Positions 21,480 to 33,725 of a DNA stretch of 64,000 nucleotides are shown piece by piece (position 1 is the first letter of the stretch; each line of letters starts with the position of its first letter). A program made the translations under genes and the position numbers. Under the pieces are notes generated by a model. The model was given only the letters and a program-made list of their open reading frames with translations. It had not been told where the DNA came from and searched no databases. The DNA comes from Orychophragmus violaceus (lineage: Eukaryota > Streptophyta > Magnoliopsida > Brassicales > Brassicaceae), in the NCBI GenBank assembly GCA_030180135.1, contig CM058234.1:4340001-4404000 (forward strand), in the 5' to 3' direction.

Positions 21480-22195
21480 GGATACAACCATGCACGTGTT
21501 GAAGCAGAAATAGTTTGTAAATGCTTTACTATCATTTGAGGAATGATGTATAATGAAACAATATTCGATTGTATAAGTAAGTAATTGGTAAAATACTATC
21601 TTAAAATTTCCCTGCGTGCAATATTGCATTTTTTTTTTTTTGTTTACTAGTTTCTTGTTTCTAGAGAAAATTACAAACAAAGGTCAAAAAAAGAAGAAGA
21701 GAAAACTACAATAAATAACATTTCATATCCTTTCATTTATTCAATCACCAACCATGAGACTTTCCGAGAAGGAAAAATTAAAAAGTTACATATATCTTAT
21801 AGAAGAACAATTTGATAATAGAAGTAAGCAAAAGTTGATTTTGATTGTGGTGCATCGATCAGAACAAATAAAAAGTTATCTGATATTGGCTAACCTAATT
21901 GTTTTTCTGGAGGTAAATAGACAAAAATAGATGGAAAAAAGAAAATGTTAACTGTTTTGCCCAAACACACAGAGGAAGTTTTGAGAAGAGATGCTTTTGA
22001 CGATGAGCTGATCTTCTCATGGCTGTCTTCAATTTTCTCTTAACCTTTATACAAATATTATTTTTTTAAATAGGTTAAAACCCATTTAACACTATATAAA
22101 AGAGCACAATGATCATACCAAAAAAAAAAAGAGCACAATGAAGAGGATAGATCACACAACAACAACAAAATTATCACAACAAAAGAAATCACAGA
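21480..22195. other. AT-rich DNA without a gene
   Basis: No coding frame, RNA gene or element terminus was recognised in this stretch. Confidence 0.5.
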
Positions 22196-22604
22196 ATCGC
22201 TAGTTCCAACACTAATATAGAGGCACAACTGCCAGAAACTGGGGAAATTCTAACCGAGTATCACGGTATGTTCTTCTTTAGTTCTTGTTTCTAAATTTGT
22301 TGTGACATGCATGACTTACTTTTTTATGTTATAATACAAACTCAACAATTATGAGGTTTTTCATGGACTAAACCTCGTAAATCACGAATTTTATGCGCCA
22401 AATAATATAAATATTTTTGTGGCAGCATTTTACACTATGTTCTTTTAGTGTAGTGGTTTGAGTTATGTTGCACAAACACTTCAAAAGAAAAAGTTCTACT
22501 TTTGCAATATCAATTTTTATATATTTTTTTCTTTTTCTTCTTGATATCAATTTAAACGATTTTATAAATATTTCTTTCCTTTTTGATAGTATCTTTATAT
22601 TATA

Positions 22605-23457
22605 CTAGGAGAAAATTTGCGCAAATGCGCGGATTTATTTTAATTTGCGAATGTTTTGATATATTTTAGATTTGAAATTAATGTTTTCTTATGTTTTTGT
22701 TTAAAATTGTCTTTTTATCTTAATAATTTGCAGGGGAGGGAATGCACTAATGTGCATATTTTATTTTAATTTATGTTTTAAATAATATGATTTGTATTTT
22801 TGATTTATTATCAATCATTTTTTGCATTTTTTATAAATGTTTATTTTGTATGATTTTTGTGTGGATCATCCTTCTAATAGTTTTTTACACATCATTTTAT
22901 AAATATTTACTTGTATTACCATAACCTTTTATGCTTATCATTTTATTAATTTTTACATATATTTCATCAATTTCATTTATTTTTATATTTTCAAATTTTT
23001 ATATTTAATTGATTTTGTTCTTCTTTTTCTTTATTTTATCATATTTTCTTTTTGTTAATCATCACTTCAATTATTTATTGAATATATTTTGTATTTAATG
23101 TTCTAAACTTTTTTAATATAGTATTCTAGTTTTGATCTCACAATTTATTCTTTTCACTTATATTTAAATTTAATTATTTTATTATTTAGGAGATGATTAA
23201 GTCATAGAAAAATATGAAATAATTAATTTAAATCTTATATCATATAAATATATATGTTTAAAATAAATTTAAAATTAAATTTCGATTTTGTTTATTATAT
23301 ATTTATATTTTAGTATTTTAGTAATTGAGTTGAAATTAAATAGTTTTAAATTAAAGAATTAATGATGGTGATGTAGAAATTTTTATTTAAAATAGACCAA
23401 TCAAAGGGGGCTGATGTGACAGTTGGAAAGAGTCCCCTTCAAACATTATATATAGGA
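22605..23457 (-). mobile_element. Non-autonomous Helitron, 853 bp
   Basis: On the minus strand it starts TCCTATATATAATG at 23457 and ends CTAG at 22605. About 10 bp inside the 3' end lies a short hairpin, gcgca-aa-tgcgc. The flanking bases are A on the 5' side and T on the 3' side, as for Helitron insertion between A and T. The 5' subterminal words include gtcacatcagc. There is no ORF. Confidence 0.75.
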
Positions 23458-23472
23458 TAATTTATTAAATAA

Positions 23473-24161
23473 AATGATAAACAATTCAATTAAAATCTGT
23501 TTTCATCTTTTTCCTTTATTTTTTCTTTATTTTTATTTTTTGATAAACATTCTTTTTCTTCATATTTCTCCTTCATTTTCACTGTTACTACTTGCTTAAA
23601 TCATTATTTGTTCCTGTTACAATGTTGATATTTGTCATTTTTGTCTTCTTCCTCGTGTAAGTTTTTTCTCTTTCTTCCGATATTTTTACGTTACTTTTCT
23701 TGTTTTTTACTTTGTCATTTTTCTTTGTATTTTGTTAGAAATTTTTAAACAAACATGAAATTTATCATGATTTATAAGTTAATGTTCTATGAAACTTACA
23801 TCTACTTGATATTTGAAAAGTTTAATAAAATTTTATTAGTTACATTTGTTTTTGTAACTTGTTATTCTTTTTCTTCTCAAATTAGTAATTATTGTGTATT
23901 GTTTATGTATTGTTCCATAAATTTGGTTTTTCTTTACAATAATTTAAATTATTATATTAAATTAATAATCATTATTTTATTTCTTTAAAATTTATTTAAA
24001 TTTAATAATATTTATTATTTTATTTTTTAGACAAACAAATATGTTGATGATATATTTGAAAGAAATGCAGTAATAAAATTTAGTTAAAACTAAGAGCATA
24101 TTTTCTTTTTTTTGATTAACGACTAAGAACATATTTTCTTTACTTGTGTTAGGCGCCGTGT
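23473..24161. repeat. Repeat X, first copy
   Basis: About 690 bp of AT-rich sequence aligns along its length with 52295-53166, apart from a MITE in the second copy. Shared blocks include ttcaattaaaatct, tcatatttctccttcatttt, ttaatgttctatgaaactta and the end ttagrcgccgtgt. No coding frame or termini were recognised. In both places it adjoins the 5' end of a Helitron. Confidence 0.75.
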
Positions 24162-24381
24162 GGCAAGCTCATGATAGAGGAATGGGAGATGGTAAATACG
24201 AAGTTGTCTGGTTTCATCAATCAAAACAAGGAGCAATTTTACTTGCATTTGCTAAAAGAGGGCATTGAGAAGATCTTTAGAGACTTCTGCAATGGCCCTG
24301 ATAGATGTGAAAGATGCCGAAATCAGGAAGATTAGCGCATTGTTTAATTACTTTATTCCCAGGAAAATAATATTAAAAATA

Positions 24382-25439
24382 TCAATACTATTAAAACAGG
24401 AAGGTTTGCCATGGTACATAAATGTTGTTCCCGAAATTTGCCCTTGATATTATTAGGATTTGTAACTTTCATTAAGGGTAAAACTGTAAAACAATTTATA
24501 TTTGATTTATTATCTCTACAATCCATGTTTCCAAACAAGACAATTATTAAACATGTAGCCAAACAACCAAAATCTAATGGGTCACACTTTCCTAATTAAT
24601 TAAAATCAAAACAAATTAATTGATAAATATAATTAATAATTTATACATCAACTATTATATATAAATTAAGATTCTCTAATTTATGATTTAATTCAAAATA
24701 TATTTATAATATATTTTAATATCTCTTTATTTTGTTTCAAATATATATATATATATATATACACATATTACGATTGATGTTTTTACGATTGTACTTTTTA
24801 GCAGGTTTTTCCATCAAACTGAAAAATATTTAATTAATTAAACGGGTTGAAAAATTAATTAGCCAATCTTGATTATAAATTTTCTATAAAAAATTCGCAT
24901 ATAGTAAATAATTTCAGTTGATATATTTTAAAATTAATAAAATATTAAAATGATTTCACACTTATATTATTCAAATATTTGAAGCGTCAAATTATGCTTT
25001 ATGTTTGAATGAAGTTTTTAACGGATAGTTCCATCAAATTTGCAAATTATATATACGACTACAACATGTATTTTATAAAATAATATTTTAGATAAATAAA
25101 ATAACAATTAAACATATATCACATAACTTTTACAATAGTTGTTTTCACATATATATATTTTTCCAAACTATGATCTTACGATACAACACATATTAAAATA
25201 TATAATGCGAAATCGTTATTTTAATCTCTTAATCCTTACGATATATCTTCTCTCAATAACACATAATTCATTTAAAAAAAACTAAATTGATAACTCACTG
25301 TTTATAATGTTGGTTAAACAATTATAATCAAAATTAGATTACATAATTAAAAATCTAAACTACTATTAACAAAATGAATAAAAAGTAAAATTTGTAAAGA
25401 AAATTATACCCGCACTTAGAAGTGCGGGTCAAAATCTAG
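24382..25439 (+). mobile_element. Non-autonomous Helitron, 1,058 bp
   Basis: The 5' end reads TCAATACTATTAAAACAGG. The 3' end has a strong hairpin (acccgcactt-ag-aagtgcgggt, 25408-25429), six bases, then CTAG at 25436-25439. Flanking bases are A and T. The tandem paralogue (copy B) keeps the uninterrupted site near 26778-26800: both copies read on through aataat and ataaaaccttaaa, so the insertion point is confirmed by an empty site. Confidence 0.92.
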
Positions 25440-25458
25440 TAAAACCTTAAAGTCAAGT

Positions 25459-26781
25459 ATGGCTTCCAACGCTAATTATGAAATACAACTGCGAAACATT
25501 TGAAAAATCTTAACAGAGGGTAGATATCATGGTATGTTCTTAATTAATTAATTTTTGTTTATAAATATTTTTGTGCCATGCATGCATTCCTGTTATGAAT
25601 TTGTATTTACTTAACTATGAAATTTTCATCAGTCCATTCCTGTTAATTTTGTCAAGTTTTAAACAGATTAAAGGATGGAATCATCACTTTATAAAACTCG
25701 AGCTGTTTTATATAATTAAATTGTTTTATTGAACATGGATCTTCAGAACTTCAAAGCTTTCACACTGAATATGTTGAAGTATCTTTCAAAAAAAGGTATC
25801 ATTTTATGAATTTGTATTTACTTAAATATGAAATTTTCTATCGTAAAAATCCAACTTACTCATTAACTAAAAAAAAAAAAAATTGCTGTATTTAGTTAAT
25901 TTATAGTATAAAATACAATTTTTTTTAAAAAGATGAAACTGTTTAAACTAGTAGGAACTCAATAAATTAATATTTTACTCTCATATATGTTAATAAACTT
26001 TTTTACTTACATATACCAAGATTTAATATTACATTGCAAATAAAAATAATAATTTCATAAACCTTAATTCACTGCAAAATAAAATGAAAATGATATATCC
26101 TAGCTGAAAGACTGATTAGCCTGTCAATCAACTTGCTAATTATCCCTCCCCTCTCGAGTTTAATGGTAATCAGTTAATCGTAACTTTTGTTTATAAATTT
26201 TTGAGTTACCTTTATCGGTTTTTGTTTTTCATTCAGATGTGATCACTTCTATCCAAATCTTGTTGTCGGTATGTTATCCAGAAAAGGCCTTACCTTCGGC
26301 GATTGAGGAGAATGTACAAGTCAAAGTGTTGTTGTCTGAGGCAATTGACCAGCTTCTGGCTGCTCCTGATTCGGCTAGAAAATTGATTGAATTAATCTAT
26401 TCTTTCAATTTCGAAATAAATTTCGAGGAAAACGCTTACGTGACTTCTGCTCATCCCTTGATGACACATGATCAATTGGCCAAAAAAGTCACAGACGCTA
26501 AGAACATTTACGGTATCTCTCTCTTCTCTCTCTCTCACTTTCGTTTTCTGTCTATAGATATGCTCGTGGCATTGACCACCTCACACATGTTCAATGGCGA
26601 GCTCACAATCGAGGAATGGGAGATGGTAAATACGAAGATGCCTGGTTTCATAAATCAAAACAAGGAGAAATTTTACTTGCATTTGCTAAAGAGGAGGACA
26701 ATGCGAAGATCTTCAGGGACTTCTGCAATGGTGCTGATAGATGTGAAAGATGCCGAAATTTGGGAGATTAAGAAAAAATAA
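25459..26781 (+). pseudogene. Unrecognised gene, tandem copy B
   Basis: Exon 1 (25459-25529) opens ATGGCTTCCAACGC but contains an in-frame TGA after about 14 codons. The main exon opens at about 26236 and reads through TSIQILLSVCYPEKALPSAI, MTHDQLAKKVTDAKNIY and ELTIEEWEMVNTKMPGF. A 45-nt stretch at 26512-26556 has GT/AG ends and restores IYDMLVAL if removed, but it is short for a plant intron. Near the 3' end a frame change separates KFYLHLLK from the better-looking AKIFRDFCNGADRCERCRN. No domain was recognised. Copy A lies just upstream as a tandem duplicate. Probably a pseudogene. Confidence 0.55.
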
Positions 26782-26875
26782 TATAAAACCTTAAATTCAA
26801 GTATGAAAAGTAAATATCCCAATCCAATGACATGTATGGATTGGTTATAGTTATTATTAAACCTTGCATGACCTC

Positions 26876-26909
26876 TATTAATAATAATAATAATTATTAT
26901 TATTATTGA
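26876..26909. repeat. Palindromic (TAA)n(TTA)n microsatellite
   Basis: Five ATA/TAA units are followed by five ATT/TTA units, giving a perfect AT-only inverted repeat. Confidence 0.9.
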
Positions 26910-27056
26910 TTAGTATTGGTTTTATTTATCGTTTACAAAACATGCATATGTTCAAAGTTATGTATGATGATGATGCATGGTGGTGATAAAGGCAGTTAAT
27001 TCTAAAGTTAATTGAGGCTAAAAATAATATATATACACCTTTCCTTATATATTAAA

Positions 27057-27085
27057 CTAGATTCTGGCCCGTGCGTTGCACGGGC
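27057..27085 (-). other. Helitron 3' terminal hairpin and CTAG end
   Basis: The + strand reads ctagattctg followed by gcccgtgcgttgcacgggc, an 8-bp stem with a 3-base loop. This is the Helitron 3' termination signal, preceded on the + strand by the host base a at 27056. Confidence 0.85.
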
Positions 27086-27308
27086 ATTGTATTTTATTAG
27101 TTTTTTTCAATTTACACTCAAATGTAGGACAAAACAATACATTAAAATGGAAGATTATATAGTTTATATTAAGAAAGTGTTTATAGTTTTATTTTACATA
27201 AAATATAAAGGAACATTATTTTAGTAAAAATAAGTACTACTTGCAACAAAGTAAAGAACATTTATTGATGACACGACAATAATAAAAAAGAAATACATTA
27301 GGATATAT

Positions 27309-28226
27309 CTAGTGTAGAGTCTCCGCATGGTTTTTGAACTTTTGAATGTTTGATGGATCGACACTGACTTCTGCGACTTGGAGAATGGAGTCACCGGAGA
27401 CAGTGTTCGGACAACGAATTTGGACTTTCAAGACAACATCTCTCCCCTCAATATCGAGCAGTTCTACGGGAAACTCATCTTGACGATTTAACTATTTCAA
27501 AAATAGCATAAATCAATTAGAGGAACTTTCATGTTTTTAGGCATGGAAAAATTATGTTTATGAGTAAAAACAATATAAAGTACTTGAATCTGGTGATGAT
27601 GTAGGTCGTTGGCTGATATTCTAATCAATTTAAACACTTCTCTATCAAACATTATGAAAGATGATGTCTCTGTTTGATCGGCTCCTATGAACTTGACCAT
27701 GTACCTTAGTAAAGAAGAGCATATAGTAAATAGTATAGACAATTGGAACGATGAATTAAAAAAAAAAATAATAACTAAAAGAAATATGAGAAATACCTCA
27801 AGCTTGTAGTTGTTACATCTTTATTGCAATGCTTGCAAGAATACATGTCCTCCACAACTTGATTTGTTCTAGGATTGACATAAGGCTTGGCTCTATTGAA
27901 ACAGAAAGTACAGGCAACGTAAAACCAGGGATCTTCATAATCGAAATACAAAATGGTTGCGAGCGTAACACAGACCATGTCCTAAAGATTAAAAAATATA
28001 ATTAGAAGGTATAATGTTTATAAATGTTGTTATTTTGGTTCCAAAATACAAAATAAAAAGGTTACGGTTATTGATTATATACCTCTCTTTCTCCCAAAAT
28101 TTGGGCAACGGTTTTGTAACCGGATATTGGGAATGCGCCTAAAGGTATCTGTAAAGACGGATAGAAAGATAATCATTATAAATTCAATAGAGCCATCAAG
28201 TGAAACTATTATGAAAAAAATACCAT
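27309..28226 (-). pseudogene. RPA1-like gene, N-terminally truncated (copy A)
   Basis: Four exons remain: 28083-28148, 27797-27981, 27584-27704 and 27309-27491. Two have exactly the lengths of the matching exons of the intact copy at 42.9-45.4 kb (185 and 121 nt). They encode the C-terminal OB fold of the RPA large subunit with its zinc ribbon (CTFC, then CKHC). The first two OB folds are missing. An ATG at 28226-28224 lies directly against a GT donor and could give a protein of about 185 aa, so it may be an expressed short form. A degenerate copy is the simpler reading. Confidence 0.7.
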
Positions 28227-28559
28227 TTGAGGAAAGGATCGAGAGAGGAAATTGTATGTGAATACTTATTCATTGGGTTGCCATCTCTTGAATATATAGT
28301 GATGGATGATCGGGGATATCTTTGAAAAATGTACTAAATTGTAGAAAAAAAGAAATATTCAAGTGTTTATTAGCAAATCCTTATTTTAAGCTCTGAATTT
28401 ACTATTTTTGGTATGTCAATCAATAAAAAACTACATTATGACTTTTTCGCAAACTATTTGTACGACCAAATTTGTGTTAATTCACATTCATGATTAATTC
28501 TAAAACTAACTAATGATAAATATAGATTCCCATTGCATGGTCAACATTCATTATGATAA

Positions 28560-29110
28560 GCTATCTATTATGTATAATACCTTTGAACGCAACAAAGAAA
28601 ACCTATATATAGATTTAGGATTTAGAATTTTCATTGGTAATAATCTATATTTAGATACGAAGAATCAAAAAAGATGTCGAAACAAAAAGAAAATTGTTAG
28701 TCTTTTTTTTTAATAGCTGGTAAAAATAATCCCAAATTATTATGTATTATAACATTGAACGCAAACAATGAAATTCTATATTTAGATTGAAGATTTATCA
28801 TTTGACTCGTAGAAATCTATATTTAGATAAGAAGAAGTCAACAACTATTAACAATTTTGTTTGTTTTTCTTGTTTTTATTAATGGATGGTATAAATTATC
28901 CACAATTATTATAGATAAAAACATTGAACGCAAACAAATAAATTCTATATTTAGATTTAAGTTTTAGCCTATCACTCATAGATATCTATATTTAGATAGG
29001 AAAAAGTCATAAAATGTTAACAAAAATTGTTGTTTTTCTTGTATTTGTAAATTGATAGTATAAATATTACCCAATTATTATGGATAATAACTTTGAACGC
29101 TTCAACAAAA
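28560..29110. repeat. Tandem repeat, about 170-bp period, 3.3 copies
   Basis: The motif ttgaacgc recurs with gaacgc starting at 28585, 28757, 28926 and 29095 (steps 172, 169, 169). Each unit also carries ttctatatttagat twice and a poly-T/aacaattttgt block. It lies inside the Helitron between the RPA fragment and the helicase gene. Confidence 0.85.
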
Positions 29111-32100
29111 GACAATAGTAGGACATTTTTTTAAGGATTGAACGAATGTGAGATTAATTCTTTTAGTATATATTTGTACTAAAGCTTTGTTCCAATATAT
29201 TATAGTTAAAAAGCAAAATCTTAACAAATTCTTAATGTAAACTATATAATCTTTCTTTTCGTCATATTAATGTATTGTTTAGTCATACTATAGAATACAA
29301 ATCGAAAAAAATGGTACAACCTATAAGAGTATATCACAATACAATGACCTTAACTCCATCCGCAACTGCTATTAACTTCATTTCTTGTTGGCCAAGCTTC
29401 AAATCTAATTGAAAATTACATCTGGATTATTTGAAGAAAAAAAACATAGAGGATCATGAGATTAAATGGTTTTGATGAAATGATGTCGAGTACATCATCG
29501 GGTTTATGTTTAAAAAAAAACATAAAATTGTGTTATATGGTATTGGTTATACAAAACCCTCTAAAGTGACACTATTGTATTCACTTTTCTTTCCATTGGC
29601 TCGTTAATTCAGATGTATACTTTAATGTGTCCCGAAACCAAGACCTATCTTCATTCAGTTCTGCTACACACCTACCTTCCCTCCAAGCCATGCACTGGTG
29701 GATGTACATAGCTGTAGTTAGTCTAGCAGTGCACCTCAACTGCACTCCAATCATCTTTCTTCTTCATCTTCAACGAAGCTTATCCTTACCAGAATGTCTG
29801 GATTCAACTAAACACAGTTTAAAAAACTAATTATTCATTCCCAAAGAACTTATGCCTCGATCACACCATTTATAATTAAAACGCAAACTTCTTCTCCAAC
29901 TTTGACTTAACTATCAATCTGAAAATATTAACACATAAACATATATGCCTAATTACTGGCTTCGTATAAGTTTACGGTTATACAAAAGTAGGTCCCCAGA
30001 ATCGTAACTAAGAAACCTTGATAAATAAATTCGTGTCACCAACAAAAAAATTCTCCAATCGAATTTTTGTTCGAACTTGAATTGTTGTATATACTTAAGT
30101 AGAAACCGAAGGACCAATAATATCCATTAGTTTATCAAACTCGTAAAATAATTTTGGGACCTGTATAGTAATGACTTAATGATGGATTTTTTATGTGATT
30201 CACAAATATTATCAGGCAGTTTTAGACAAAGCATGGAACTTCCCCATTAGGTATTTGAAAGTGTCAAATTGTTCTCATAGTTAATTTGTTATAGATTAAT
30301 GGTTATAGAAGAGAATAACGTGGGATAAACAACTAATAAAAACAAAGAAAACAAATTAGTTAGAGTGAAAATAATACCCAATTTTTATTTGCAGTTTGAA
30401 GATGTAAAGTGAGCAAACAAATACCCTCACTTACCACTCAATGGTATCTCTTCGTCATCTTCCGATTGTGTGTCCTTAACCCTCTCTCAACGATCATGTG
30501 ATAGGCCTGCAATGATGCCTTTCCAACGCTAAAAGACAACAACTTACTGCCCAAACAGCTTTTTTCAGACCAAGTTAGAGTCCCCATGAACCTTAGATAT
30601 GACCAATCAGTCTACTTGACCACCACATGCAAAAAATAGAGCGTGAGTGTCCAACACAAACTCAGAAAACGCTTATAAATTCATGTCTAGAAACCTATAG
30701 CTCCATAATTGAATCATGTTTCCTTTATCTACAACATGGTTTGCTATCTCTCTATCTTCTTCTCCATCTATCTCCCCATCCTCCATTCTTTTTTCAGACT
30801 TTCAGCAGTTACAAAATTATGTGACTTACTTGTGTGAGTGTGGGGAGGATCGTAGTGACCAAATTATATGCTTACTATGGTTTGCCCTTCACACTTTTAT
30901 GCAAGTAAGTCAACAAAATTGTGACTGCTCCTATGGATTGTTATATCAGAATTCAAATTAATCTGAATGCAATGTACACATCTTGAAAACGTGAACTTTA
31001 TAACTCGGAAACTATGTGTAAACTATTGATCGTAGCTGCACCACTCTATGTCAAATTGTGCTCTTGATTACTTGTGACATTTGTTGTCAATTATGAGTGC
31101 AGGGTATGAATTTGTTTTAGGTGAAGAAGCAGATGCAAGCTATGGTCAACATAAATAAAAGGGAAAGAGTACTAACATGAGGGAACGGGATGGATTTTTG
31201 CTACAATCATTAAGAATTATGTACAGCTTTCATAAGAAAGATGTTTTCGGTTATGTAGAGTTATTGTGAGAGGAGACTAATGGTGAATGTGAGTATTTCC
31301 ACAAAAATTGTATGGCTAATAAATAAGAAATTTTTGGTGATATGTTATGTAAACTAATGATGAATGTAGTCTCAATAACAATTTATTGTTATATGTTATG
31401 TTTAAAAAATATATATACGGTAATATAGTATTGTATTAACCAATCTCAGTAAGCTGAAACTCATAGCACTTAGTTAATGATATTGTATATGTGTGAATCT
31501 CCTAGAATGATTTACACATTGAAACAATCCTTGGAATCGATTAATTAGTACTCTTTATGTCTAATATCTATTATGTTCTGTTTCTTAAAGTTTTTTAAAA
31601 AGATCATCCTTATGTAACATATATTGTCTCACCTATTCATGAACTAAAGATATATCATTTCCTAAAACTCAGACGAATCATTTTTGAAAGTAAAGAAAAT
31701 TGATAAGTTTCCATACTTCCTCTAGTGTAAAATCAGTTGACCAGCAAAGACCTTCTACGTGCGTCTTCGTGTAGAGATTTTTTTAGTGAATGATATTGTA
31801 TATGTGTGCGTCTCCTAGTTTTTTAGTTTCTAAAAAAAAGTTACTACACTGGATAATCATTTCAATGAAATCGGATTTGTGACATTACTATAAAAAAAAA
31901 CGTGAAGATATTATGCAGATAGAATTAGAGTTATATGAGATATGTTTTACAAATTAGATATAGTCAATATTCAAAAATTAAAAATCTTTATTTTGTTAAG
32001 AGAATCCTAACAGCAATCTTTTCTTTGGGGTAAATTTTTGAATAAGGTTACAGCCACATAGTAACCAACGTTAGATGCTTGATACTACCATCAAGACTTG

Positions 32101-33725
32101 ATCTCGACTGTCTTCAAAATACCATTCAAACGATACTTTAGATTCAATATTCTGGGGTAATTTTAAAGTAAATTTGAAAGAGAGAAGGGATCGGTGCTGT
32201 GTACGAAACAAATGGCAGCAAGGGGCTAATGGTGTATCCAGAAATCTAAATCAGTCATCAGCTCAAAAACATTGCTGCTGCGATGCATTTTGTTTGGTAC
32301 CAAAATCAGGGTATCCTATTATCCTTCACAACCAGTCTCTAATATTTTTGGGAGACATTGCGTAATGGAGTACGGTGAACCCTCGTACGGCTGTTTTATT
32401 CAGGTGCATTCCTTTTCGGATACGAAGAGAAGAAACGGTTGCAGATATAATAGAAAAAGGAAATTCAAATGTCTCTTACCGAAGAATATCAGCTCGTGAC
32501 ACTCACACTACATAAGCTGTCACATGGTATGTGATCACTTTGAACAACATTACGGTCGTAGGTGATTGCGAAGTATTTTTTCATTATATAAAAACAATAT
32601 ATATACCTCTATTGTTCTTCAAACTTTTACATCAAGAACTTAATTGAAATTCTCCAAAACTAATAGTAATGCTTACAGGGAGCATTTTTGTTCTTCGCCA
32701 AAGGGTTTTGTGGAAAGATGCAGCTCTAAGTGAAGTTGAAGATGTGGGATCAAGTATTCTGTTTCAAAGGAGTACAACTGGTAAGAAATCAAATGACTTT
32801 AAATCATCTTAACTATAAGATGCTTCCTATTAGGGGAGTAATTTTATTGAAAGGTTGTAGCTGATGCAAAGGCAACATGTATCATTGTAGCTTCAAAGTG
32901 ACACCGGCTGTTCTTAGCATATGGCAGTGGTTGGCTTTCATGACTTTGAAAGAAATTAATCAAGAATCAAATTTATTTTCATGCTACTATTGCGTCCTCT
33001 CATCTTTCGTAGGCCAATGCACACTTATACACTATTATTTCTAAGTTACCTCCAAGTATTTTTCATCAAGTTTGTTGTGAAAGAGGAACGGAAAAGTATA
33101 GGTACAAACTATCTCACCCGACATGTCTGTTTAAATTTCGTTTGAAAGAAGATTGGAATTTTACAATGTTTATATATACGTCATGTTAAGTTGTTAAAAA
33201 TAGAACCTAAAAGATGTTTACTCTTAATAGCAAGAAATAAATAATTGGAGTTTGCAGGTACCTCTAAATGACTGTCTTAAAAACATATTCTAAAAACAGA
33301 AAATGATAATCTTCTGTACAATGTTTAGGAGAATATGAGACCTGCATTTCATACATGTGATGATGCATATGTTTGACGGAAGATGGCGAAATGTAGGTGA
33401 GACACCAACGGAAGAATATGTGCACAGACCTAAAATAGATGGAGATGGAGTTTTAGTGACTCAAGGATATCACATCGGTTAGAGGTCAGTACTATATATT
33501 CGTTTGGAAACTTATAAAACATGTGCTAACTTAATGGATATATACTTGAATTAGTTGTCGTATTAATGTACTTACAGAGAAATGGTCGCCAAAATTACCA
33601 TGTCTACACATAATAACTAAGCACATCAACGGACCTGCAAAAAATAACAAACTTGCTAAATAAGTAACTATTTAATAAAAGTTGGACAAAAAACAATACG
33701 AAAGTAGAGATATAGATTTACACCT
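29111..33725. other. Helitron interior without a recognised gene
   Basis: No intact gene was found in these 4.6 kb. One exon-like piece on the + strand, 32679-32780, has AG before and GT after it and an open frame (SIFVLRQRVLWKDAALSEVE). An open stretch near 33360-33480 reads MFDGRWRNVGETPTEEYVHR. Both may be captured host exons; neither was identified. A direct repeat, aatgatattgtatatgtgtg followed by tctcctag, occurs near 31477 and 31790. Confidence 0.4.

Larger units (their letters stand above)
22200..24381 (+). pseudogene. Unrecognised gene, tandem copy A, broken by insertions
   Basis: The first-exon remnant (about 22201-22265) reads SNTNIEAQLPETGEILTEYH up to a GT donor, but the ATG seen in copy B is GCTAG-like here. 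The last-exon remnant (24162-24340) reads EEWEMVNTKLSGFINQNKEQ in the same way as copy B. Everything between is replaced by a Helitron (22605-23457) and repeat X (23473-24161). The intron just after exon 1 still resembles copy B. The protein family was not recognised. The copy is certainly non-functional in this form. Confidence 0.6.

Noticed and set aside
23755..23988. A 77-aa membrane-like ORF in repeat X
   Set aside because: AT-rich sequence yields F/I/L/Y-rich frames by chance, and the second X copy does not preserve it.
30627..30961. A small gene inside the Helitron at 30.6-31.0 kb
   Set aside because: Two overlapping short frames without domains or a splice pattern; no support.
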